From NCBI RefSeq assembly GCF_900116715.1, contig NZ_FPBM01000001.1, forward strand, positions 436,784 through 500,783: a DNA stretch of 64,000 nucleotides. The letters are read 5' to 3'. The notes under the pieces are model-generated. The model ran no database searches. It was given only the letters and a program-made list of their open reading frames with translations, and was not told the DNA's origin. Both the position numbers and the translations under genes were made by a program. Numbering within the stretch: position 1 is the stretch's first letter; each line of letters starts with the position of its first letter. This document shows, piece after piece, positions 8,493 to 16,783 of the stretch. This DNA comes from Polaromonas sp. YR568 (GTDB taxonomy: Bacteria; Pseudomonadota; Gammaproteobacteria; Burkholderiales; Burkholderiaceae_C).

Positions 8493-8908
8493 GCCTGCGC
8501 CCTGCGCCTGGCCGGGTGCCACGCCGGCTGCACCAGCAGCAGCCGGTTGCCTTCGCAGTCGCTGACGCCCCACTCGGTGCCCCACGCCTGCTCAGCCAGC
8601 GCATGCGGGGCCTGGCCGGGCGCCGACTGCAGGGCCATGTGCCATGGCTCGATGCTGTCTACCAGCAGGCGGCAGGCGAAGTGCTGCGGCGCCATGTCGG
8701 CGCGGCGCTGCCAGAGCTGAACCGTCACCGATTCACGCCTGAGCACTGCGATCACACCGGGCACGTTGTGCTGCACAACAAAACCCCAGCTGTCCTTGTA
8801 AAACGCCAAGGCCTGGCGCAAGTCGGCGCAATGCAGCACCGCCGGCGTATGCGCGCACAACACTTCGGTCATGGCGGTCTGCATGGTTTCTTTCCGGGGC
8901 CCGGTCAT
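8489..8908 (-). CDS. VOC-fold (glyoxalase/bleomycin resistance-like) protein embedded in the heme operon
   Basis: A 139-aa cytoplasmic protein with one VOC module pair: the segment AVLHCADLRQALAFYKDSWG opens it and a WGVSDCEGNRLLLVQP strand closes it. The metal-binding glutamate usually found in the last strand is absent (LLLVQP). This favours a ligand-binding protein of the bleomycin-resistance type over a glyoxalase. Both ends overlap neighbours by ATGA, with hmuT upstream and hmuU downstream, so it is made with the heme importer. ATGs at 8884 and 8872 are alternative starts, but the overlap supports 8908. The function is unknown; a role in handling heme or a product of heme breakdown is a guess from position. 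Confidence 0.85.
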   Translation of the reverse strand: MTGPRKETMQTAMTEVLCAHTPAVLHCADLRQALAFYKDSWGFVVQHNVPGVIAVLRRESVTVQLWQRRADMAPQHFACRLLVDSIEPWHMALQSAPGQAPHALAEQAWGTEWGVSDCEGNRLLLVQPAWHPARRRAQA

Positions 8909-9834
8909 GCGCTGGCCTTCACGCTGGCCTGGTGCAATTCGGCCACGGCCTGCGGCAGGCGCGGGCCAAAGCCGATGAGGTAGAGCGCATCGAGCGCCAC
9001 CAGCGCGCGGCGTTTGTAGGCCGGCGTGAGCTCCAGGCCGGGGCGTTGCCAGAATTTCTCGACCCCGCCTATTGCTTCGATGCCCTGCGTGGTCGTGACG
9101 ATCACGTCGGGCGCTGCGGTAACCACCGCTTCGGGTGTCATCGCGCGGTAGCCGGCGAAATTGCTCGAGCTGCCGGGGGTGATGAGGGCGTTCTCCAGGC
9201 CAGCGAAGCTGAACATCGCGTGTGCGGCGGTTTTCTCACCCGCCACCTGCGGTGAGCCTGAATGCGAAAGGATAAAGACGGCGCGGGGTTTTTTACCGCC
9301 CTTGCGTGCGACGGCGGCCAGCACCTCGGCCCATTGGGCGTCCAGCTTGGCCTGGTATGCAGCGGCCTGCGCCACGCGGGCGGTGGCCCGGCCCACGGCG
9401 GCAACCTTGCGCTGCACTTCACTCCAGGTGTGGTCGGCTTCCACCAGCTCCACCTTGACGCCGGCGGTGCGTATCTGGTCCATCACCACGTGCGGGCCGG
9501 CTTCGGTCGTGCCGATCACGGCGTCGGGCTTGAGCGAGAGCAGGCCTTCGGCCGAGAGTTGGCGCATATAGCCGACCTTGGGCGTTTGCAATGCCGCGGC
9601 CGGAAAGAGGCTGGTGGTGTCGGTGCCGACCAGCTGCTTTTCAGCGCCCAGCGCGTAAACGATTTCCGTTGTGGCGCCGCTCACCGACACAATGCGCGGC
9701 ATCCTGGCTGCAGCGGTCTGCGCGTGTGCTGCCGTTGCGGACAGGACAAAGGCGCCAGGCACGGCGCAGGCTGCGGGAAGTGACAAAAACCGCAGGGCGT
9801 CGCGCCGGCGGAGTAAAGAAGCGGTTACCGTCAT
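8905..9834 (-). CDS. hmuT: Periplasmic heme-binding protein HmuT
   Basis: A 309-aa substrate-binding protein of the heme importer. It has a signal sequence ending near ATAAHAQ and then the class III binding-protein fold opening with RIVSVSGATTEIVYALGAEK, where HmuT proteins start. The helical-backbone features GYMRQLSAEGLLSLKPDAVIG and the C-terminal LIGFGPRLPQAV also match the family. ATG 9834 has AAGG seven bases upstream. It is 43 bases after the first VOC gene and coupled by ATGA to the second. Confidence 0.92.
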   Translation of the reverse strand: MTVTASLLRRRDALRFLSLPAACAVPGAFVLSATAAHAQTAAARMPRIVSVSGATTEIVYALGAEKQLVGTDTTSLFPAAALQTPKVGYMRQLSAEGLLSLKPDAVIGTTEAGPHVVMDQIRTAGVKVELVEADHTWSEVQRKVAAVGRATARVAQAAAYQAKLDAQWAEVLAAVARKGGKKPRAVFILSHSGSPQVAGEKTAAHAMFSFAGLENALITPGSSSNFAGYRAMTPEAVVTAAPDVIVTTTQGIEAIGGVEKFWQRPGLELTPAYKRRALVALDALYLIGFGPRLPQAVAELHQASVKASA

Positions 9835-9877
9835 AAAGAAACCTTGCGGGGAAATGTTGTGTTCCGAAAATCCCTTG

Positions 9878-10258
9878 TCAGGGCATGTTTTGCGCAATGC
9901 GCCAGAGCACGCCGGACGGGTCGGCCAGCACAAAATCGCGCTGGCGCCAGGGCTGGTTCTGCGGCGGCACAGTACGCACGCCATAACGTCCGGCGATGTC
10001 CGCCTGCTGCAGCCGGGCCCACCAGCCTTCCACGTTCTGCACGATCAGGTGCATCATGAAATTGCTGGCATGCTCGGCCACATAAAAGTTCTGCAGGAAG
10101 AAGGCCGTGTCACCCAGGCGCATATAGGCCAGGGTGTCGTCCGACCAGGGGATCTCAAACCCCAGCTCTTCATAAAACCGTTTGGACAAGGCGAAATCCC
10201 TGGCCGGCACAAAGGCCTTGATCTCTACCGCGCCGAAACCGTTTCCGGCAGAACTCAT
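9878..10258 (-). CDS. Second VOC-fold protein in the heme operon
   Basis: A 126-aa VOC-family protein of the bleomycin-resistance type: VEIKAFVPARDFALSKRFYE at the front and RDFVLADPSGVLWRIAQN at the end. The last-strand metal ligand is not evident (VLWRIAQ), so a ligand pocket without a catalytic metal is likely. It begins inside the stop of hmuS (ATGA overlap) and is followed by hmuT after 43 bases. It shares only the general fold pattern with the other VOC protein of this operon, so the two are not a recent tandem duplication. The function is unknown. Confidence 0.86.
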   Translation of the reverse strand: MSSAGNGFGAVEIKAFVPARDFALSKRFYEELGFEIPWSDDTLAYMRLGDTAFFLQNFYVAEHASNFMMHLIVQNVEGWWARLQQADIAGRYGVRTVPPQNQPWRQRDFVLADPSGVLWRIAQNMP

Positions 10259-11391
10259 GCCGCGGCCTTGAGCCGTGGCAGCCGCGACACGATGTCACGC
10301 CAGGCCTGCAGCTCGGGTGCGCCCGGTTTGCGTGCGCCGAAAAACATCGCCATCAATTCGCCCGCGCCGTCGAATACTTCGACCGAGGTGACCACGCCGT
10401 CGGACGTGGGCTTCTCAACCACCCAGGCGCTTTTGATCATGTCTTCGCGCAGGTGCAGGTTAAAGCCGGCGTCCAGCACATTGATCCACTGCGCGGTCGG
10501 CGTGACCATGGGTTCGATGCGTTTGACCGGTCCGGTGTGGATCTGGATGCAACCCAGGCTGCCGACAAACACCATGATGGACGTGCCGTCCATCGCGGCT
10601 TCGTCGAGCAGCTTGCGCACCACCGTCAGCTCGGCCTTCTGGGTGAAGCGGCCTTCCACCAGGCGGAAGGCCTGCTGGCGCTCTGCGCCGGCCTTGCCGA
10701 TCAGGCCGAAAAATTCGTGCGTGTCCTTCATCTCGCTCCAGCCCTGGGCCAGTGCGGCGGCGTCGATTTCCGAATCGGGCTTGGGCGCGTCTTTGGGCGC
10801 GGCGGGCGTGAAGGTGTAAGCCTTGGCGGCATCGGTGAACTGGTTGGCCACGTCCCTGAAGGCTTCGCGGTCGGTCTCCGGGCGCGCGAATATCTTGTGA
10901 ACCGCCACACCGTGCGCGTCAAAAAACTGCAGGCTTTCCGATGCCGGGTTCTTCGGGTCGTTGGCCGGCTCGAAGACGTAAAAACCGGCGTGCCAGCGGC
11001 TGAAGAAAATGCGCAGGTCGATTTCTTCGCCCAGCGCCAGGCCCATATGGCCCTGCGCGCTGATGTTGCGGTAGACGCCGGTTTTCTCGTGGACCGTCGA
11101 TTCATTGCGCGTGAGCGCCATCACCGGGCCGCACAGTTCCAGCGCCTGCAAAATTTCGACCCATGGGCCTTTGAGCGGGGTGCTCTTGAGGGCATGCTCG
11201 TGCGTGCCAGCATGGGCGGCGATGGCCTGCCCTTCAGTGACGCCTAGGCTTTCGGCGGCGTCTTTGGCGCGCTTGCCGCTGCTGCGCGCGGCGGCAAAGC
11301 TGTCACGCAGTGCGGCGGGGTTAGTGGGAGTGCTGGCCGTTGCCTGGTTTGCGGCCTCGGGCCGCGTCTGGGTTGGAAGGACTGCGCTCAT
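10255..11391 (-). CDS. hmuS: Hemin-degrading/heme-trafficking factor HmuS
   Basis: A 378-aa cytoplasmic protein of the ChuS/HmuS/PhuS family, made of two related halves. The first half has the heme-ligand region ALTRNESTVHEKTGVYRNI. The second ends LGCIQIHTGPVKRIEP and WINVLDAGFNLHLRED, the conserved family core. It takes up incoming heme and either passes it to a heme oxygenase or breaks it down itself. The start at 11391 has GGAG eight bases upstream; its ATG overlaps the stop of the 120-aa unknown gene. No separate heme oxygenase gene is in the window. Confidence 0.93.
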   Translation of the reverse strand: MSAVLPTQTRPEAANQATASTPTNPAALRDSFAAARSSGKRAKDAAESLGVTEGQAIAAHAGTHEHALKSTPLKGPWVEILQALELCGPVMALTRNESTVHEKTGVYRNISAQGHMGLALGEEIDLRIFFSRWHAGFYVFEPANDPKNPASESLQFFDAHGVAVHKIFARPETDREAFRDVANQFTDAAKAYTFTPAAPKDAPKPDSEIDAAALAQGWSEMKDTHEFFGLIGKAGAERQQAFRLVEGRFTQKAELTVVRKLLDEAAMDGTSIMVFVGSLGCIQIHTGPVKRIEPMVTPTAQWINVLDAGFNLHLREDMIKSAWVVEKPTSDGVVTSVEVFDGAGELMAMFFGARKPGAPELQAWRDIVSRLPRLKAAA

Positions 11392-11750
11392 TGAAGGGTC
11401 TCCGGGGTTGTGTGCCAAAGCACGCGGTGGGGGTCAGAATTGTCTGCAGGCGAAAGTGCCTGCGGTGCTTGCTCAGGGCCTTGCAGCACCCGCACCCACA
11501 AGGGATGCAGGTTGGCGGCAATGGCCTTGAAATTCGGCGGCGCGCCGGGGTGGCGCGACAGCATGAACAGGTGGCTGATGATCTTTTTGGCCATCAGCGC
11601 GCGCTGCCCTTCGCAGCAGGCCTGGGCGTGGCCGGTCATCAAGGCCAGCGTCCCGGCCAGCAGGGCCTCTGCCGGCGGCAGGCCCTGCGCGTCGGCCGCG
11701 GCGACGTCGCTATCGCCGTCGCTGCGGCCGTGGTCGGAAGACTGGCTCAT
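11388..11750 (-). CDS. Unknown 120-aa protein in the heme operon
   Basis: A short, probably cytoplasmic, helical protein lying between the heme receptor gene and hmuS. The N-terminal 30 residues are polar and acidic. The core (about residues 30-85) is helical and contains a vicinal cysteine pair with a nearby histidine (GHAQACCEGQRALMAKK), then SHLFMLSRHPGAPP. This could be a heme or metal site, but nothing proves it. ATG 11750 has an AAGGA-like ribosome site. An in-frame TTG at 11771 is less likely. It is coupled to hmuS by ATGA overlap. I do not recognise the family. Confidence 0.75.
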   Translation of the reverse strand: MSQSSDHGRSDGDSDVAAADAQGLPPAEALLAGTLALMTGHAQACCEGQRALMAKKIISHLFMLSRHPGAPPNFKAIAANLHPLWVRVLQGPEQAPQALSPADNSDPHRVLWHTTPETLQ

Positions 11751-11800
11751 GCGTTTTCCTTTTTTTGTCAAACGTTCAGAACGGGATCAGGCGCCGATGA

Positions 11801-14053
11801 TCAGAAATCGGCGACCAGCGAAACGTTGAAGTAACGGCCCGGCTGGCTGTAGGCATCGCGGAAGGAGGAGTTGGCCGCCACACCGCGGACATCCGACCAG
11901 TTCCAGTACTTCTTGTTTGTCAGGTTGATCAGGCCGGCGTTCACGCGCAGGGTCTTGCTGATGCGCCACTGGCCGGTCAAATCCAGCGTGGTCGCGGACG
12001 GCACGGCGAATTGCGGGGAAGCCACAGGCACCGAAGGCGGCGCGGCGGCAACGGTCTGCGCGCTGATGTCGTCGAACTTCTTGGCGGAGTGGTGGCTCGC
12101 ATCCAGTCGCACGTCCCACGAGGCGGTCTCATACTTCACGCCGACGCTGAGCTTGGCCGGATCGATCGTGTCCAGCGGCTTGCCGGTGTTCTTCACGGTG
12201 CCGCGGGTGTAGCCGTAAGAGAACGGCGTGCTGAGCTGGCCGTCCGCAAACTTGCCCCACTTCATGTCACCCTTGATCTCAAAACCGCTGATGGTCGCGT
12301 TGTCGATGTTGATCGACTGGATCACCGCAGGGTTGCCCGGGTTGCCGAAGGCGCCGCTCACGATGGCGCCGTCCTGGATCAGGTCTTTGAAGCGGCCATA
12401 GAACACGGCCGTGTCGAAGGTCAGCTGGTCCAGCCGCGCACGAACGCCGAACTCGACGTTGCGGCTCTTTTCAGGCTTCAGGTTGGGGTTGGGCACGGTG
12501 CGGTAGCCGCCTGCGATGTTCTGGAAGAAACCGTTGACCTGGCCGGCATTGGGTGCGCGAAAGCCGCTGGCGTAGTTGCCGAAGAAACTCCATTGCGGCG
12601 TGGCGCGGTAGATGACACCGACCTTGGGCGACACGGCCGAGCCGGACAGCGATACGGCAGGCACCGGGAAGCCGGCCTGGGCCGCGTCGATCTTGAAGCT
12701 GTCGGCGCGCACGCCCGGCGTCACGCTCCAGTCGCCCATGATGAATTCGTCTTGCACGTAGAGCGCTGTGGAGGTTTCCTTGGTATCAGGGAAGCGTTTG
12801 AGCGGGAAGGTTTCGCCGGCGGGCGGCACCAGGCCGGTCTGCAGGTTTTCGATGTCCGCGCTGGTGTAGTCCAGGCCGTAAGTGATCTTCTGCGCCGAGT
12901 TGCCGCCCATGCGGATGGTCTTGTCGGCCTGCACGCTGGCTTGCAGTGTGCGCTCGCTGTAGGTGGTGTCGCGCGTGCGCACCTGCGGCAAGGCGGTGCG
13001 CCGCTCATAGGTGAAGTCGTTGGATTTCGCGTCCTGGTAACTGAGCACGGTCTGGATGTTGTCCGTCAGCAGGGTGTCGACCTTGTATTTGGCATCCCAG
13101 GTCAAACGGTCGCGGTCCATCTTGCCGCTCGAGTAGGAGTCCAGCACGGTGGCCGAACGTGCGGTCAGCAGGTTGTAGTCGCTCTTTTTGTCGACGTGCT
13201 CGAAGGTGATGACGTGTTTTTGCGAGCTCGTCGGGTTCAACACGACTTTGGCCAGCAATGAGTTGGTCTTGTCGGTTTGCGGGTTGGGCTCTGTCCGGGT
13301 AAAGCCGGTGCCGCCGTTTTGGCCCTTGTTTTTCAGTTCCTTGCCGCTGCTGGTGGCCACGCTCAGCTGCCAGGCCAGCGCCTCGTTGACGCGGCCGGCC
13401 ACCGTGCCGCTGACGGCGGTTTCGCTGTTGTCGCCGCTGTAGCCGATGGAGCCGCGGCCGCCCAGCGTCTTGCCATCCTTGAGGTAGTCGTCCGGCTCGT
13501 TGGTGATGAAGTTGACCAGACCGGCAATGCCGTCGGAGCCATACAGCGCCGAGGCCGGGCCCTTGACGATTTCAATGCGCTTGATGAGGTCGATGGAGAC
13601 GCTGTCGCGGCCAAAGGAGTTGGGGGTGAAGGCGTAGCTGCGCGGAATGCGGATGCCGTCCACCATCATCAGCACGCGATTGCCTTCCAGGCCGCGGATG
13701 TTGAAGCCGGCATTGCCTTCGCGGCCGGTGTCGCCCTGCGCCAGGCCGAAACGCGCGGGCGCGCGGCGCACCGAAACGTTGGGGATGTTTTTGGCCGCAT
13801 CGCGGATGTCACGGATCTGCCCCTGCTCGATATCGGTGGCGTTGATCACATCGATGGTTTGCGGAATGTCTTCAACCGACTGCTCGTTGCGCGAACCGCT
13901 GACGACAACTTCTTTCAGCAAGGCGACTTGCACCGGGGCCGTGACAGCGGGTGCGGTTTGTGCGTGTGCAGCAAAGCCAGTGCTGCAGACCAGTGCGGCA
14001 ACAAGGGAGATTTCGCGCAGGGCGAAGCGGGGGGAGGAATTGGTAGAGATCAC
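11801..14053 (-). CDS. hmuR: TonB-dependent heme/hemoglobin receptor HmuR
   Basis: A 750-aa outer-membrane receptor of the heme/hemoglobin type. It has a signal sequence ending GFAAHAQ, a plug domain (GFNIRGLEGNRVLMMVDGIR; IEIVKGPASALYGSDGIAG) and a barrel ending SLVADF. The FRAP and NPNL boxes of heme receptors are present (codons at 12551-12562 and about 12479-12490). The loop between them has no histidine, only a tyrosine, and the plug has no histidine either. No in-frame ATG precedes the signal sequence: GTG 14053 is chosen, with TTG 14059 or 14065 as alternatives and no clear ribosome site. A Fur-type site lies about 100 bases upstream. It heads the heme operon. Confidence 0.92.
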   Translation of the reverse strand: MISTNSSPRFALREISLVAALVCSTGFAAHAQTAPAVTAPVQVALLKEVVVSGSRNEQSVEDIPQTIDVINATDIEQGQIRDIRDAAKNIPNVSVRRAPARFGLAQGDTGREGNAGFNIRGLEGNRVLMMVDGIRIPRSYAFTPNSFGRDSVSIDLIKRIEIVKGPASALYGSDGIAGLVNFITNEPDDYLKDGKTLGGRGSIGYSGDNSETAVSGTVAGRVNEALAWQLSVATSSGKELKNKGQNGGTGFTRTEPNPQTDKTNSLLAKVVLNPTSSQKHVITFEHVDKKSDYNLLTARSATVLDSYSSGKMDRDRLTWDAKYKVDTLLTDNIQTVLSYQDAKSNDFTYERRTALPQVRTRDTTYSERTLQASVQADKTIRMGGNSAQKITYGLDYTSADIENLQTGLVPPAGETFPLKRFPDTKETSTALYVQDEFIMGDWSVTPGVRADSFKIDAAQAGFPVPAVSLSGSAVSPKVGVIYRATPQWSFFGNYASGFRAPNAGQVNGFFQNIAGGYRTVPNPNLKPEKSRNVEFGVRARLDQLTFDTAVFYGRFKDLIQDGAIVSGAFGNPGNPAVIQSINIDNATISGFEIKGDMKWGKFADGQLSTPFSYGYTRGTVKNTGKPLDTIDPAKLSVGVKYETASWDVRLDASHHSAKKFDDISAQTVAAAPPSVPVASPQFAVPSATTLDLTGQWRISKTLRVNAGLINLTNKKYWNWSDVRGVAANSSFRDAYSQPGRYFNVSLVADF

Positions 14054-14155
14054 GTGCAAGCCCAAAAAAGTGAAGGATTTGGAGGGCTTGCTGCTGCAAC
14101 GTGGGGCCTCGCGGCTTCCGTGGCTTGTGGCTGGCTCTGGAAAGATCGAAGTATA

Positions 14156-14170
14156 TGCGAATTGTTCTCA
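14156..14170 (-). promoter_or_regulatory. Fur-type operator of the heme operon
   Basis: The 15-mer TGCGAATTGTTCTCA (minus strand TGAGAACAATTCGCA) fits the 7-1-7 Fur pattern TGAKAAT-N-ATTMTCA. It also lies in a longer inverted repeat TGCGAAT-N7-ATTCGCA at 14156-14176. It is about 100 bases before the hmuR start. Confidence 0.7.
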
Positions 14171-14315
14171 TTCGCAACATTTGGATGCAAAATAGATCAG
14201 GAAAAGATGGGGAATAAGCGCCCCTGGTGCGTCTCCCTCCCCTGAAAGGTACCCGCGGCCAGTCACGTTCCGGTCATGGCGAACGAAGAGGATGAGAGGC
14301 CGGATCGGGCGCGTT

Positions 14316-14340
14316 ACAGCTGCTTGCGCCTATTCGATAA
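14316..14340 (+). repeat. Partial dispersed-repeat tail next to the ahpC promoter
   Basis: ACAGC-TGCTTGCGC continues as CTATTCGATAA. This matches the right arm and tail of the dispersed palindrome family, but the left arm GCTAY is missing. It overlaps the OxyR-like site, so part of that operator may derive from the repeat. Confidence 0.45.
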
Positions 14341-14384
14341 ATAGTCAATATCTATCGAAGATAGTATTTTTAAAGAGTTATACT
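14319..14384 (+). promoter_or_regulatory. ahpC: OxyR-like operator and promoter of ahpC
   Basis: CTAT (14330), ATAG (14341) and CTAT (14352) are each separated by exactly seven bases, the tetrad spacing of OxyR sites. The outermost tetrad (14319-14322, gctg) does not match. A -10-like TATACT lies at 14379-14384 with a poor -35 (CGAAGA) next to the last tetrad, as expected for a promoter needing bound OxyR. The ahpC start is 55 bases downstream. Confidence 0.65.
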
Positions 14385-14438
14385 ATCGACTCGCCGGCAA
14401 GTTTTAGCCTTTTTTATCAACTATAGGAATCCAACTAG

Positions 14439-15002
14439 ATGTCCCTGATCAATACCCAAGTCCAGCCCTTTAAAACCCAAGCCTTCCTCAATGGCAAGTT
14501 CATCGACGTTTCCGATGAATCGCTCAAGGGCAAATGGTCGGTCCTGATCTTCATGCCGGCTGCATTCACTTTCAACTGCCCCACGGAAGTCGAAGATGCT
14601 GCCGACAACTACGCCGAATTCCAGAAGGCTGGAGCTGAGGTCTACATCGTGACCACCGACACCCATTTCTCGCACAAGGTGTGGCACGAAACCTCCCCCG
14701 CAGTCGGCAAGGCCAAGTTCCCGCTGGTGGGCGACCCCACCCACACGCTGACCAAAGCCTTTGACGTGTTTATCCCCGAAGAAGGCCTGGCACTGCGCGG
14801 CACCTTCGTGATCAACCCTGAAGGCGTTATCAAGACGGCTGAAGTGCACTCCAACGAGATCGCACGCGACGTCAAGGAAACCCTGCGCAAGCTGAAGGCT
14901 GCCCAGTACACCGCCGCCCACCCCGGCCAGGTCTGCCCAGCCAAGTGGAACGAAGGCGCCAAGACCATTGCTCCGTCGATCGACCTCGTCGGCAAGATCT
15001 AA
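14439..15002 (+). CDS. ahpC: Alkyl hydroperoxide reductase AhpC (typical 2-Cys peroxiredoxin)
   Basis: A cytoplasmic peroxiredoxin that reduces H2O2 and organic peroxides. It is 187 aa, the usual AhpC length. Peroxidatic Cys47 lies in FTFNCPTE and resolving Cys166 in GQVCPAKW. It is recycled by AhpF, encoded next. An OxyR-like promoter precedes it, and AGGA lies ten bases before the ATG. A strong terminator separates ahpC from ahpF, so extra ahpC mRNA over ahpF is expected. Its place in an iron island fits the link between iron uptake and peroxide stress. Confidence 0.97.
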   Translation: MSLINTQVQPFKTQAFLNGKFIDVSDESLKGKWSVLIFMPAAFTFNCPTEVEDAADNYAEFQKAGAEVYIVTTDTHFSHKVWHETSPAVGKAKFPLVGDPTHTLTKAFDVFIPEEGLALRGTFVINPEGVIKTAEVHSNEIARDVKETLRKLKAAQYTAAHPGQVCPAKWNEGAKTIAPSIDLVGKI

Positions 15003-15017
15003 GCCCCCGCGATCCAG

Positions 15018-15057
15018 GCCCGGGCGATGCACACCTCGGTGTGCCCCGGGCTTTTTT
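15018..15057 (+). terminator. Terminator between ahpC and ahpF
   Basis: Stem GCCCGGG...CCCGGGC enclosing an inner stem GCACACC/GGTGTGC, followed by six Ts. It should let only part of transcription continue into ahpF. Confidence 0.88.
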
Positions 15058-15110
15058 GTTCCCTTTTATTCCTTTTTGACACGATTTAGCTCTAGAAAAG
15101 TGAGTCCGCC

Positions 15111-16679
15111 ATGCTCGACGATGCAACCAAAGCCCAATTGAAAAGCTACCTTGAACGCGCAACCCAGCCGATCGAGATCGTCGCTTCGCTCGACGGCAGC
15201 GAAGCTTCGGGCGAAGTACTGTCGCTGCTGAAAGATGTGGCCGAATCTTCGCCGCTGGTCAAATTGACCGAAAGCCGCGACGACCCGCACCGCAAACCTT
15301 CTTTCTCCATCAACCGCCCCGGTGAAAACCACGGCCCGCGTTTTGCCGGCCTGCCCATGGGCCATGAATTCACCTCGCTGATCCTTGCGCTGCTGCAGAT
15401 CGGCGGTTACCCGCCCAAAGTCGAGCAACCTGTGCTGGAGCAGATACGTGCGCTTGACGGTGATTTTGATTTCGAGGTCTATGTCTCGCTGACCTGCCAC
15501 AACTGCCCGGACGTGGTTCAGGCGCTGAACCTGATGGCGGTGCAGAACCCGCGCATCAAGACCACGATGATCGAGGGTGGCACCTTCCAGGACGAAGTGA
15601 AGGAGCGCGAGATCATGGGCGTGCCCACGGTTTTCCTCAACGGCACCATGTTCGGCAACGGCCGCATGAGCCTGGAAGAAATCCTCGCGAAGATCGACAC
15701 CAGCGGCGTCGAACGTGAAGCCAAGATCATCGACAAAAAGGAAGCCTTTGACGTGCTGATCGTTGGCGGCGGCCCCGCCGGCGCGGCAGCGGCCGTATAT
15801 GCCGCGCGCAAGGGCATCCGCACCGGTGTCGCCTCCGAGCGTTTCGGTGGCCAGGTGCTGGACACCCTGGGCATTGAGAACTTCATCTCCATCAAGGAAA
15901 CCGAAGGCCCCAAATTTGCCCACGCGCTGGAAGAGCATGTGCGTAACTACGACGTGGACATCATGAACCTGCAGCGCGCCAAGGCTTTGGTGCCCAACAG
16001 CGGGCCGGACAAAAACCTGATTGAAGTGCAGCTTGAAAGCGGCGCCTCGCTCAAGAGCAAGTCCATCGTGATCTCGACCGGCGCGCGCTGGCGCAATATC
16101 AATGTGCCCGGCGAACACGAGTTCAAGAACAAGGGTGTGGCCTACTGCCCGCACTGCGACGGCCCGCTCTTCAAGGGCAAGCGCGTGGCGGTGATAGGCG
16201 GCGGCAACTCGGGCGTTGAAGCGGCAATCGACCTGGCCGGCATCGTCGGCCACGTGACGCTGATCGAGTTCGACACGGCGCTGCGTGCCGATGCCGTGCT
16301 GCAACGCAAGCTCAACAGCCTGCAGAACGTGACGGTGATCACCAACGCGCAAACGACCGAAATCACGGGCGACCAGAAGGTCAACGGCCTGGTCTACAAA
16401 GACCGCGCCGGCGGCGAGCTGAAAACCGTGGAGCTCGAAGGCGTGTTCATCCAGATCGGCCTGGTGCCCAACACCGATTGGCTCAAGGGCGTGGTGGATT
16501 TGTCCAAGCACGGCGAAATCATCGTCGACGCCAAAGGCCAGACCTCGGTGCCGGGCGTATTTGCAGCTGGCGACGTGACGACCGTGCCCTTCAAGCAGAT
16601 CATCATCGCCGCCGGTGAAGGCGCGAAGGCGGCGCTCAGCGCGTTTGATTACCTGATCCGCAGTCCTATTCCCGCGTGA
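15111..16679 (+). CDS. ahpF: Alkyl hydroperoxide reductase subunit F
   Basis: A 522-aa flavoprotein that passes electrons from NADH to AhpC. The N-terminal double thioredoxin fold carries the redox pair C129-H-N-C132. The thioredoxin-reductase-like part starts near residue 212 with the FAD site [14 protein letters not shown]. It has the second redox pair C346-P-H-C349, an NAD site ([14 protein letters not shown]) and a closing FAD motif ([10 protein letters not shown]). The cysteine numbering coincides with E. coli AhpF. It follows ahpC after a terminator hairpin. Confidence 0.97.
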   Translation: MLDDATKAQLKSYLERATQPIEIVASLDGSEASGEVLSLLKDVAESSPLVKLTESRDDPHRKPSFSINRPGENHGPRFAGLPMGHEFTSLILALLQIGGYPPKVEQPVLEQIRALDGDFDFEVYVSLTCHNCPDVVQALNLMAVQNPRIKTTMIEGGTFQDEVKEREIMGVPTVFLNGTMFGNGRMSLEEILAKIDTSGVEREAKIIDKKEAFDVLIVGGGPAGAAAAVYAARKGIRTGVASERFGGQVLDTLGIENFISIKETEGPKFAHALEEHVRNYDVDIMNLQRAKALVPNSGPDKNLIEVQLESGASLKSKSIVISTGARWRNINVPGEHEFKNKGVAYCPHCDGPLFKGKRVAVIGGGNSGVEAAIDLAGIVGHVTLIEFDTALRADAVLQRKLNSLQNVTVITNAQTTEITGDQKVNGLVYKDRAGGELKTVELEGVFIQIGLVPNTDWLKGVVDLSKHGEIIVDAKGQTSVPGVFAAGDVTTVPFKQIIIAAGEGAKAALSAFDYLIRSPIPA

Positions 16680-16697
16680 CATGAAGCACCGGAGCTC

Positions 16698-16728
16698 AAA
16701 AAGCCGCCCCAACCGGGCGGCTTTTTTT
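16698..16728 (+). terminator. Terminator of ahpF
   Basis: AAAAAGCCGCCC-AACC-GGGCGGCTTTTTTT: a strong eight-base GC-rich stem with a seven-base T-run, 19 bases after the stop. Confidence 0.93.
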
Positions 16729-16783
16729 ACGCCCGCGAGGGAATACGCTCTCTAAAACCGGACGCACCGAAGGGTTCTTAAGA

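Noticed and set aside
15066-16712. 548-codon minus-strand frame opposite ahpF
   Set aside because: AhpF on the + strand is complete with all its motifs; the opposite frame has no recognisable fold and runs through both flanking intergenic regions and a terminator.
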